Source: Lepidurus packardi (lineage: Eukaryota > Arthropoda > Branchiopoda > Notostraca > Triopsidae). Taken from it: a stretch of DNA of 64,000 nt. The notes under the pieces were generated by a model. That model made no database searches, had not been told where the DNA came from, and was given only the letters and a program-made list of their open reading frames with translations. Positions 34,862-45,800 of the stretch are shown here, one piece after another; positions within the stretch are counted from its first letter, which is position 1, and the number at the start of each line of letters is the position of its first letter. The stretch covers positions 9,362,001-9,426,000 of the forward strand of contig JAKZAN010000005.1 in the NCBI GenBank assembly GCA_023053545.1. Reading direction: 5' to 3'. A program made the position numbers and the translations under genes.

Positions 34862-35505
34862 ATGCGTACTCTCAGTATTTTCTTCTTTGCCAGTGTCGCT
34901 TGCCTTTTGGCAATTGGGTATGGTAGCCTGTCTGTTTACGCCTTCCCCGAACCTTCTATGCCTCAAGCGGCTGCCAACAGAGTAGGAATCACTTTTAAAT
35001 TGTATATATTTATTTTAACCTCCCAATTTTATCACTTCAGGATTTATGCGCGCTTTTCGGCCTATTCTGCCCGGTCTCCACCTGCGTAGCCCCAGCTGCC
35101 CCCGCATTCTGTGTAACTCCCCCCACTCGTTCCTTTGCCGGCAGAAGTAAGAAATCTAAAAATTGCGAAACAATAATTTCTACACACGATCTAATGTGCA
35201 TTCTATGCTTTTTTTCAGCCGGAGATGCCAACTGCACCAGCTTCTATTGTTGTAACGGAGGTCTTCCCTACAATCCCAACAGTCCTCTTGCAGTCCGCGC
35301 TAATATGACTCAAACTACTTGCGCTGACTACGGCCGTTCTATCGCAGGTGTCAAGTCTTTCGGCTTCATGGACACATGGGGCACTTGCGGTGTTTCCACC
35401 TGTGGCGTAGAAGGGTACAATCTGACTGCTCCCATCACCACTCAGTGCAACAAATTTGTCGTTGGTCCCAGCTTCAGATTCTGCTACTGTACTAAGTGCG
35501 CGTAA
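34862..35505 (+). CDS. Small secreted cysteine-rich protein
   Basis: Three exons, 34862-34981, 35041-35146 and 35219-35505, joined by 59-bp and 72-bp introns, give 170 aa. Residues 1 to about 27 (MRTLSIFFFASVACLLAIGYGSLS) form a clear signal peptide. The mature protein has about 14 cysteines, including CALFGLFCPVSTC, CTSFYCCNGG, WGTCGVSTCG and a C-terminal FCYCTKCA, with two or three N-glycosylation sequons. There is no second membrane segment. The even cysteine content and compact size suggest a disulfide-stabilised extracellular protein. I do not recognise the fold and assign no function. The start is chosen for the signal peptide. Confidence 0.82.
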
Positions 35506-37024
35506 ATTGACTCACTTCCATAGGTCCTGATCATCTATACGAAAATTAATTAATTCGGTGGTGGATTCTATAAGTACAAATACAATCCAAATTATTCACT
35601 GGAATGCAAACTCAGTTTTATCCTTTCTGATTGAAAATAATAAATTAAAGCATCCCAATACTTTTTCTTCCCTTACTTTAAAACAGCAGTTGTCGTACTT
35701 GAAATTTAATTATAGCTCTAGGATAATTTATCCATCGGTAAACTAAATATAACATGCGACAAGTACGGATTTTATGAATAGCATTTTCAAATACGTATAA
35801 CCTTCGGATGTTAATATGTTAGTTTATAAAGACTTGGTCTTAATCTAGCCATATGTTTCTCTTGTATCACGGCGCATTTGTATGCCACAGAAGACAATCG
35901 GCCCGCAAACAACAGCTTTAGTCGTGTTAGAAGCAAATCATTTTTTGCTTCACACAAGGTCTTGTAAAGAGGCTGTATTGAAACTACACACAATATATAT
36001 TTTTTAAACAAATATTAATCATCCTAGGCTTTCGCCTGTTGATGTAATACATTCTTTTTGCAAGGGTCATTTTATCACTGTGCCTTTGTTTCTTTGTAAA
36101 AACAAGGGTACAGTGTATTGTACCCTGTAGTAATAAGGAATAAGGAACTGTGATCCCACATTACAATATAAATTACAGAACTTGCAGGTACTTTTCTAAT
36201 AAATTCTGTAAATTATTTACGATTATTGTAAAAGGTGTATAATAGCGGAAATTTTTTAAGAATACAGGATATGTATCATTTCAGGATATTTATTACTACA
36301 GGATATTTATCACCATTGCGTACATATGTTGCAAAATTACTGGAATTTGTATTCAATCCAAGTCATTGACAGGGGTAACGTATTTAACTCTAATACTGAC
36401 CTACTTTACATGTGTCACGCAATGAACATATGTACATGTTACGCATAACAATAAAATGAAACAAAATTAATTTTAGGTTAGATCAACTAACCTGTTTTTG
36501 AAATATAATATTAGTTTTTCAACAATGAAGTACAGATGTACCCAGTTTAAAATATAACATCTTCTGATGTTGATTGGATGCAATGACTAAAAAACCACCT
36601 GTATCCCTGCATTGACACAAAATTAAACTATAAAGTGTTATTATAAAAGTCAAACAATACTTTACTCTACCAAGGTTGTTTCGTTACAAAGCGAAGTTGG
36701 CCACATTTTCCCGCAAAATGTATTTGTAAAAACGTCAAAAGTGCTGCCATCTATCATTTTCTACTGTGATTATATTGACTGTGATTCTATGTTTTGGGTT
36801 GGGTTAAGCTACAATTTGTAAATTAAACTTAATCGTGGACTCAGGCAAGTATCTTAATCTTCTTTGTACCGATTTGTATTCATTTTATGTCTAACTTTAC
36901 TAAAATATCTCTTCGAAACTTCAATCTTTCATGTCTACAAATTTTGCGAAAAGAAAAGATGAAGTGAAGATGACACATACATTCATTTTTCATTCATTAT
37001 TGTTAATCTTTCTTCAGAAAAACA
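35506..37024. other. Intergenic between small secreted protein and Arp1
   Basis: AT-rich sequence. It contains a short hairpin (GGGTACAGTG / TATTGTACCC region near 36107-36126) and short repeats of CAGGATATTTAT near 36268-36310. The Arp1 promoter and 5' UTR should occupy the last few hundred bases. No gene was recognised. Confidence 0.45.
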
Positions 37025-38750
37025 ATGGAGACCTATGATGCGATTTTTAACCAGCCAGTAGTCATCGACAATGGTTCAGGAGTGATCAAAGCTGGTTTTG
37101 CTGGCGAAACTGCACCGAAGTGCCACTTCCCTAATTAGTAATCAAACCCCAATGAAATTAAAAAGAAAAAAATAGATAAAGTATCAAATTCTTCTTTCTT
37201 AGTGTTGGGCGACCTAAACATATACGAGTTATGGCCGGTGCTCTAGAAGGCGACCTGTTCGTAGGCCCCAAAGCTGAAGAACATCGCGGTTTGCTTAATA
37301 TTCGCTACCCAATGGAACACGGCATTGTCACAGATTGGAACGATATGGAGCGCATTTGGCAATACATTTACAGCAAAGAACAACTCGCCACCTTCGCTGA
37401 GGAACATCCTGTCTTATTAACCGAAGCTCCCTTGAATCCGCGCCAACACCGCGAGAAAGCAGCTGAAATCTTTTTCGAGGCGTTTAACGTCCCAGCCTTG
37501 TTCATTTCCATGCAAGCAGTCCTCAGTTTATACGCTACCGGTAGAACCACCGGAGTAGTCTTAGACTCTGGTGATGGAGTCACCCATGCAGTTCCCATTT
37601 ATGAAGGATTTGCACTGCCTCACTCCATTGTCCGAGTTGATGTTGCAGGCAGGGATGTCACCAAATATCTCAAGCAAGTTTTGTTTATATGTATTCTCTA
37701 AAAGAGGCAAACTTCAGAGAGTTTAACACTTAAGAAAAGTGCACCTTTTAAAACTTTGTGCACTCTACATGGCAATTCTTATTTCTATCCTTAACAGTAA
37801 CTAAGTATTTATGTATCTTTACTTTTGAAGCTCCACCCGTGTTCGCTTAGCTAAGAACTATTCGCAAGTAATATGTTATTATTATCTTATTTTCTCTTTC
37901 CCTTTTCTGGTTAAAAGAAGAAAATGCCTTAAGGCTTCGTAGCTAAAGTGATCAGATTTCATTCAGCTAAGTTAAAAGTAGGTTAAAGTTTAAGATAGAA
38001 ATACGAAGCTTGATTGTGAGATTCTAGCTACTGTAAAGCGCACGATGTGGGTGTTTGTTGGGTAGATGAAGAAGAAGTTTAAAAAGAAGTTTGAAGAAGT
38101 CTACTCTGCTAATGAAGTTTGTATTATCTGTAAAGGCTATTACTGAGGAAAGAAGGCATTCATTTCCGAACCACTGCCGAGTTCGAGGTTGTTCGCACTT
38201 TGAAAGAACGCGCTTGCTATCTGGCCGCAAATCCTTTAAGAGAAGAATCTGTGGAGAGTGAAAAAGCAGCTTACACGTTACCAGATGGCAGCACGTTGGA
38301 AGTGGGCCCCGCACGATTCCGAGCCCCTGAAGTGCTCTTCCGTCCTGATTTGATTGGCGAAGAAGTGGAAGGTTTGCACGAAGTCTTGTTTTATGCTGTC
38401 CAGAAATCGGATTTGGATTTACGAAAAACGTTGTTCCAAAATATTGTGTTGTCGGGAGGTTCTACTCTTATCAAAGGCTTTGGAGACCGTCTTTTATCCG
38501 AAGTGAAGAAACTGGCTCCCAAAGACGTGAAATTAAGGGTACATTTTCATTATAACTTTTTCGTATAATGCAGGGGATTACATTGGATTTTGCATTGGAT
38601 TTATAGATCTCGGCCCCTCAAGAACGTTTGTATTCGACCTGGATTGGCGGATCCATTTTGGCGGGTTTAGATACTTTTAGGAAAATGTGGGTTTCGAAAC
38701 GCGAATATGACGATGAAGGACAGCGAGCGATCCATCGTAAAACATTCTAG
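37025..38750 (+). CDS. Arp1: Actin-related protein 1 (centractin), dynactin filament subunit
   Basis: Four exons, 37025-37137, 37203-37673, 38136-38538 and 38607-38750, give 376 aa, exactly the vertebrate ARP1 length. The actin fold is clear: the phosphate-1 loop [16 protein letters not shown], then [39 protein letters not shown], the phosphate-2 loop [28 protein letters not shown], the adenosine loop [16 protein letters not shown], and [17 protein letters not shown] with the family C-terminus SIHRKTF-like (AIHRKTF). Arp1 polymerises into the short filament of dynactin, which links cytoplasmic dynein to cargo and membranes. Intron 2 (37674-38135) has GC-AG ends: the reading YLK|LLLRKEG is restored only with a GCAAGT donor. 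No GT donor gives the right frame. Confidence 0.97.
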
Positions 38751-41400
38751 TTTAATTTGAAAAGAAATTAATTACAATGCGACAAACCCTGTTTTGTACA
38801 TCTTTTGCTCTTTATCTCCAAGAACAGAATGGTTGCGTTGCAATATCTTAAGCTATTTCCCTCTTGGTTGCTTGCCGAAATGCACAACTTCCATTAAAAA
38901 AAACAAATTCACTGTCAGCTTTTTTATTTATGTTACTTAAAAAGAACTTGTGCATCCTGCAAGCGAAAGGTACGCAAAAATGGAAGAAGACGTCCGAGTG
39001 GGCGTTCCCTATTAGGGCAGCCTTACTATTTATTTCCAAAAGGAAACATTTGGACTGTAAAAGCTAACCGAATACATACAAGCGAAAACCACTACAAATC
39101 TTAATATTCAGTATTTTTTGGAAGGTTCCCCTCATTACTATCAGACTACTCAATACATTAGTGAAGTAATCCAAGCTCATTTATTTAAAAATATTGAGCT
39201 TCTCTATGGCTGACATTTATATTAGAAAAGTAACAATGAAAACGATTCAGAAAAACGAGTTAAGGGGGAATGGGAATTTGGAATTGTTGTTTCATTACAT
39301 AAAATTGAAGGGAAGTTAGACAGTTATTCAGTTTTCCCTCCTAGCTTGTTGATCTAGTCTATCTGTGGTAGGCTGACTAATTTTTATAGGCCTGTTTCTG
39401 TAAGATAAACCAAAAAAGATTTGATTAGAGATTTCCATCGAATTTTAATAACGCGCGCTACTGAACAGGCCGCAAGGGTCCAGCTTGCACCTTGCAAGCT
39501 CTCTTCAGTCGCACTCGAGCAGTCTAACGTTTAGGACCTCAGCGTCTGTTGTGATTAATTTGGGATAATTCTCATGCTAAATTTGGTATCTAATCTATTT
39601 GAGACTTGTATATAACATTCCTGTTTATCCAGAAGCAATAATTTTGCGTCGTGTGTGGAGTTTAGGTGTGTTTTGAGTGCGGTGTTTCATTTCAAACGGT
39701 TGGGCATCTAGACGTTTTGTTACGTTTAGGCTTGAAAAGTCCAAACAAGATGCCGCTGGGGTTATTCTTTGTCATGTTTGTCTGCTATAGTTCGTGATTG
39801 ATATTTTTAGTTTTTTAGGAGAGACATCCTTTTCGCTTAATCTTGTGGTTATCTGTTACGCAAATGAAGCTGAGTGAAAGTATGGTGTGCCAAGTGGAAG
39901 AATTATGTACGGGATTTAGGAAAGATTGTTTAAAATGGATCTAATAGTTTAATAGGAAAGAATAGACCGGTAAATAAGATTAATGTAAGTCAATCATGAA
40001 TATTAAAATCATTATTAATCAATCATTATTAAAATCATTATTAAATCAATATTAAAATCATCTTTGCATCGTGGTTCGTTTCCTTTACGGCCTAAAAATG
40101 TTTGAATCTGTGTGATTAGCCAATGAGCAGAGATTTCTTCAACTCGATAAGCCAACGGCTCCTGGGAAGGTCAAGATTGCTGGAAGCACGATGAAGATTT
40201 AATTTATTGGATTGTACAGTTTTAACACTGGAAGAACTTGTGCCAAATCCGTAACTGCGCTAATTTTTTGATAATATCTAATCTTCCATGTGTTCGTGTA
40301 TTTCAGATTTAATGTACAGTGAAAACCGCTTAGCAGGAAAAACCTGTTTACACAAAGTTGTATTCCGGTCTGGACAAAACGCTATGTAATTCCATACATT
40401 TATTTCCTTTTAACACGAAAGAAAACATTCGTTCTTCTGAAACAAAACATTTACGTCTCGGAAGAACGACAAGATAGTTTTGCTGCGGCAAGATATTTTT
40501 GGACGACAAAATACATAAACTTAGACAAAATAAAATAGACAAAATAGACAAAGACGACAAAATTTTGTCTTCTTACCAACCGCCTCCCTTTGCCACTCTC
40601 TCTACCAGTGGATTCTCCCGGCTGTGAATCTGGTGGTTATAAGGATTACGCTTCAGTTATCAACCATTCCAGCTGCGGGTATTGCATTTAAAGGCAAGAT
40701 TGAGACATTGATGTTCAACATAGCAGCTTCTGAGTTCAACTTTGTGTGTTATTGTAAAAAATTTTTGAAGCGAGTAGAATTCTAACGCATGTTTTCCCAA
40801 TTTTTTGCTTTTCGTGTCGATGTAACCCTGCCAAGCACTGCTCTTTCGTTCAGTTTCCAAATCTGTTGAAATTTTTGTTCGGTGACTTTTCTTAGCTTCA
40901 AAAATTACTATCGAAAATTATGCAAATGAGATTTTTTACTTTACCTTCCTTATTCCTTATTTGCTGTTTTACTATACCCCAAGTGTCCCCTTAAAATCTA
41001 GTTCCGAAAGTGTCCTTTTTGTTGTACGACTATATTTTTTTAAAAATAAAAGCGAAAGTTTGGCAATTTTTTGCGACTATTTTAACAAGCCCGCTAAAAG
41101 GGGTGTGGCCAATACAAAAACTTCGAATCCTATTGGTGGAATCGACCAAAAAGGGGGCGTGGCTCCTTTTCGAGCTGGGAAAGCGTTTTCAGGGCTTTTT
41201 TCCATAAGGAATAATGCTGTATCAAGGGGGTCCCCTTCAAAAATCGTGAAAAATTGAGAGCCTCGCCCCTTTCCCTGTTCCCAACCCCCCTCCTCAGTTT
41301 GCTATCCCCAATATTCGAACTCGTGATGCCGAAGCTTCACAATTTCGAATAGGGGAACAGGAAAGTTTGCCGGTACAGAGAATGGGAGCCATTTAATATT
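38751..41400. other. Gene-free stretch, part 1
   Basis: Arp1 3' UTR and flank, then unassigned sequence. A short palindrome (AGCTTGCA-CCT-TGCAAGCT, 39482-39500) lies in a locally GC-richer stretch at about 39450-39560. Near 40115 is a word (GCCAATGAGCAGAGA) shared with the repeats at 25730 and 29430. No coding gene was recognised. Confidence 0.5.
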
Positions 41401-41425
41401 TCGTTTTTTTGACGAAATAAATTGC

Positions 41426-41505
41426 CGCGGCTGGGTTTCGAACCCACGACCTTCCGAACACAAAGCTTGCGTCTTATCCACTCGGTCATAAGCTTATATA
41501 TGAAC
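41426..41505 (-). repeat. tRNA-like (SINE head or tRNA pseudogene)
   Basis: On the minus strand, an A-box (TGACCGAGTGG, complement of 41478-41488) and a B-box (GGTTCGAAACC, complement of 41434-41444) sit 33 bp apart, the spacing of a real tRNA. The sequence ends in CCGCGGCA. The presumed 5' acceptor strand does not pair with the 3' strand and the anticodon stem is poor. It is best read as a tRNA-derived SINE head or a decayed tRNA-Ser/Leu-like copy rather than a working tRNA. Confidence 0.55.
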
Positions 41506-41800
41506 ACCGTTGAAAGTTCTATAAGTACAATGCGAAATTAGCTGGTGCACGAGAGTAGTACCCATTTTTTTGTTTGATTGATAAACATATAACGGTTCGT
41601 CCATAGCCATGCCTTGTATTCTCTAGATGTTTGCATTGTATCCTATTTATTTGTATTGTATTTAAAAATGTAATAAAACATCCTTCCTTTGTTTGGTTTA
41701 CGAGTAAAAATCATTCAAACTGTCTACAAGGCCACTTGTTTGCTTTACATTATTTTTATTGAAAGCTCACAAATACAATACAATTTTTCAAAGACAATCG

Positions 41801-42474
41801 CACAGTATAAAGGTTTCACAGTATGGTAATTGGGGGTATCTTCCAATGTAAAGGGATTAACACGATTTTCTCGGTCTCAAGAGGATGTGGGGGTAACAAG
41901 GAACATAGGAGGGATGGATTCACAGACTTGCCCATCCTACCCCAGAAGTAGGCATTCCAAATCTACTACAAGAAGGGTTCGAAAAGAGAACAAAACATTC
42001 ACAAAACGGGGGACTGGTGACCTTTCTCTCGAGGGAGTTTGGGGCTGACGTAAGATTCGACTAGCATTGCGCGATTTTGAAAGTTTTTCTCCCGGAAATG
42101 ATTATGCTGGATCTTGGTATTAAAGTCTTACGGTAAAAGTCTTTCACTTCGCATTGCTTGCTAATCCGCAAAGAAAGACAAGCACTTGCTACGTTCTACT
42201 GTTTTTAATTTCATATAATTTAATTTCATATTTCATTTAATTTCATATTTCATATCTTTTATTTTAAGCTCACATAGTTTAAAGCAATAGATTTAAATTA
42301 CGCGCTTTGTAAACCGTCGTGACCTTTTTTGAACTGCACTGGGAGGTTTGCGAATGTACCCTTTCATTTTCTGGCCTTTTACCTGAATATTACTCGGGGG
42401 ACCGAGAAGGTCGTCAGAAAACCTTAACATTGGAAGATAGCCCTGTTAGCATACTGTGAAACCTCTATACTGTG
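41801..42474. mobile_element. 674-bp inverted-repeat transposon-like element with 8-bp target duplication
   Basis: The ends are inverted repeats of roughly 55-100 bp: the left end begins CACAGTATAAAGGTTTCACA and the right end is the near-exact complement of CACAGTATAGAGGTTTCACA. The element is flanked on both sides by GACAATCG (41793-41800 and 42475-42482), an 8-bp target-site duplication as made by hAT and P superfamily transposases. There is no transposase-length frame, so it is non-autonomous. Internal tandem TTTCATATTTCAT-type repeats lie near 42210-42260. A related but more decayed copy is at 29247-29741. Confidence 0.85.
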
Positions 42475-42707
42475 GACAATCGCTTTGGATCTCAAACCTA
42501 ACTGCCAATCGCGTCCAACAGTTTCGTCTTGAAGCCAACGCAAACAATCTGGAGGGTAACAAATTGAAACGGCTCAGTTATCGTAGGTTTCATGAAAATT
42601 AGTCTTCAGCAAATCTTTCATCAAGTTTCATGGACAACATCTTTAACCTCAAAGAAATTGTTTATTGTGAACAAATACATTTATACAATAAAAAGATTAC
42701 TTATGAT

Positions 42708-42816
42708 CAGGGCCGTAACCAGAATCTTGGTTCGGGGGCGGGAGGGGGTAGTTTGTGGATATCGTTACGGAGATAAAAAATTTCGGGGTGGTTTAACCCC
42801 CCTGGGTACGGGCCTG
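42708..42816. mobile_element. 109-bp hAT-type MITE with perfect 8-bp target duplication
   Basis: The terminal inverted repeats are CAGGGCCGTAACCAG at the left and, read in reverse, CAGGCCCGTACCCAG at the right. Identical CTTATGAT octamers flank the element (42700-42707 and 42817-42824). The 8-bp duplication together with a CAGGG-type end is the hAT signature. The interior has G-rich and C-rich tracts (GGGGGCGGGAGGGGG and its approximate counterpart AACCCCCCTGGG). Confidence 0.85.
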
Positions 42817-42824
42817 CTTATGAT

Positions 42825-45800
42825 TAAGAACAATTATCAAACATTCTTCTTGTTTTTGTGTTAGGCGAAGTGGAATCGCATCGTTGTCTGCTGTTCTCTC
42901 AATACATGTCGCTGTCCATTTCTGGGACTGTCTGACAACGTTACGATTTCGCGTCTTTTTCTGGAAAGTTCGGGGCCTGAAAACAGAGGGCGGTAGTGCA
43001 GAAGAGAGACTCACGCGCTGCCTACTGCGCTATCAAGGCTTCGGCAGTGCAGAAACCAGCTTCAAATTTTCCTGTAGTGCTTCAAATTCTAAACACTAGA
43101 TGCTCCTTGATCCCACCTCGAAGCTCCGTGTTATCTAAACCATTTATTTTAATTACTCTGTAATTTACATTTATTTTAATTACATTACTCTGTAATTACA
43201 AAGTTTAATTTTAACAATTGCAGAAATTAATATTCTACAGGAATAAAGATTCATTTGGATTGAAACTACTGGTAATTTTACAATGTGATATTTTCGAATA
43301 GAAATCTTGAGACAAGGACAAGCTACACTTTTTAAAACGCACCACTAGATGGTGGAATGACAGAATTCCCGGCTTTAAATTCTCTATAAAAAAATAACCC
43401 TAAGCTACTTTATGACGTTCATTAAGACCGCAGAGTGGATTATGGTTGGTCACGGATGCAGAAGTTTCGAGAAAAAAAGGACTTATTGTGGGCAACATAA
43501 CCTCGTAATAGTGATACGACTGATTTTCCTTTGATTCTAACCCGGAGGGTACGGGTTTGGTGAGGGTCTTTTCTTCGGTCGATTAGTATGAGCGGATTGC
43601 TGGGGAGGTTCATTACCAAGAGTCGAAGCTGGCGGGGTTTCTGAATCTTGGGGGCTGCCTTCATTAGTCATCGGCCTTTGACCAAATCAGGACTAAATGA
43701 AGCTTGCATTAAGACCAAACGAAGCAACCAACCCTTTTTATCATCCCTTTTTTGGCTTATGTATGGTGCCACCAGGCTTGATAAGACTTCTGGCTTGCTA
43801 AGAAGATTTATCTGCATGGGAAAGATGCGTATGGCAAAAAGTCTTGTGTTTTTGGTCGCTCAAGCATTAAAAAACACGCGCTGAGCTAGACAAAAAAAGA
43901 GAAGTGCTGTGTACAACATGGGAAATCTTGGGTAACGCTCCATTAATTCCTCCCCGTTCTTTCCTTTCTTTCTTTCTCTGTTTCTCGTCCTATCTTCAAC
44001 GTTGGCAGTAATACAACTGCCGACATTTTACACCCCAAAAGTGGCATAAATCAGGAACCTGAGGAAATCCTCCGCAACTAAGAACTTAATTGCACAGCCG
44101 ACGAGCAATTGCTCAGCGCATCTTTCGGGGAAGTGCGGAACTGACACTTACGAAATGGAAAAGTGACACAAATGGTCTCACTTTTCGTTCACTTTTAAGA
44201 CATAGGCCACGCCCCCTTCTCCACATATGTTCTTCGGATATTGCACTTTGCCATTCCCCATAGCTCTCCTGCCCTCCCCCTTATTTCCTTTCTTTCAGTG
44301 TTAAGTGGGGTGTCAAAATGAAAATTATGCTCCCAACCCAATGAATATTACGGCTTCCAGCAGATAAAAATAGAATGCGTCACACAATCTACGAATTATG
44401 TGACGCCTGTACTCTTTTGCCTATTATTACTAAATCCCCGTGAAATTCTTTCAGAAATATAATGAAACATATAGTAAAAACATATAAACAGATAATGAAA
44501 TGTAATGAAACTCGGATATTTTTACTAAGTTCAAACTCCTTCAATGTAAAGTACGTATTACGTAAACTGTACGTATTACTGAGAATGTTCTTGAAAGTTG
44601 GGCAAGAAAGAACAACTAAACAGCGTTCCAAGTTATGGTAGAAATGAATCGGAAAATGGAGTGAGCCCACATCGTGTCAAATTAAGAATTTTAAGAAAAA
44701 TAATGTGACAATGCAGATACTAAGCAGATACAACAGTACGGCAGATACTAAGACATAAGATAACCAAATCTATCGAAGCAGTTTCCAAAAGTACTTTTCA
44801 TCGCCTAAGTGGGTATACAGACGGACGGGACAAACTGCGCACGGGGTCACTTGATCAATGATGACAAATGGGTCTTTTCCTTATTTTCTTGGCAAAGGAA
44901 GTATTGTCATTTCGGACCACCGCAAAATGGGAAAATGGGCGTGGCCTGAAGTATACACAATAGAGTCATTCGTACCGAACTTCGTCTTGTTTTAAAAGAA
45001 TCCTTGAGCGTATCAGTATACTGTCTATATTTTTTTTTCTCTCTCTCTCTCTTTTGTCTTTCGGATTTTATTTTGAGTCTCACGAGGCTTGACAAGAGAC
45101 AAGCTGGAGAAAGTACGGGGCTTTATACTGTCGTGTCCATGCAAAAGAATGGTGTGAGGTCAAGGGCTAAAAGCCTTCGGCAGGAACCAGTGCCGCCAGG
45201 CGCTGTTGGCAGCTTGTGCTGCTTCTGCTGTAGCTAAAGATAACAATTTCTGCCAAAATAGCAGCAAGCTCCACATTGGAATGCCTCTAGGTCAAAGTTT
45301 CTGTGTACTTCTCAGATCGAACCAAAAAAAGTACGGACCACCATGACGGACCTGGATTCCCTAATTAGATAACTCCTGAGTATTACTGCTACAGTAATAA
45401 ATCCACTTTAGGACTCTATACATGATCTACTCCTAGCGGCAGTAATAGTCGTAAAAGAACGGCTCTGGAGTTGCCTTTAGAAAAATACAAGAAACGGAAC
45501 TAGGAAACTATAGATTTTTACCCACCAAAAACGACAATAGAAAAAAACCGGCTCTCAAAGATCTTTCGTACTTATATTCCCTTTATGCTCCCGAGTTCTG
45601 AGCTTTATTGCATTGGTACAACAAAGCAGAAATGAAGCTTTCCTCTCTTATGTACTTTCCCTAGTCCCCTATATGAAATTTCTTGCTTTGGCGCGCCTTC
45701 TTACACTTGCTCCAATCACTGGACCACAAATCTTTTCTGCTTTTGTCAGCCACATTTCTTTGATACAAGGAAAGCAAGCAAGAAAAAAATAGAGGGGGCG

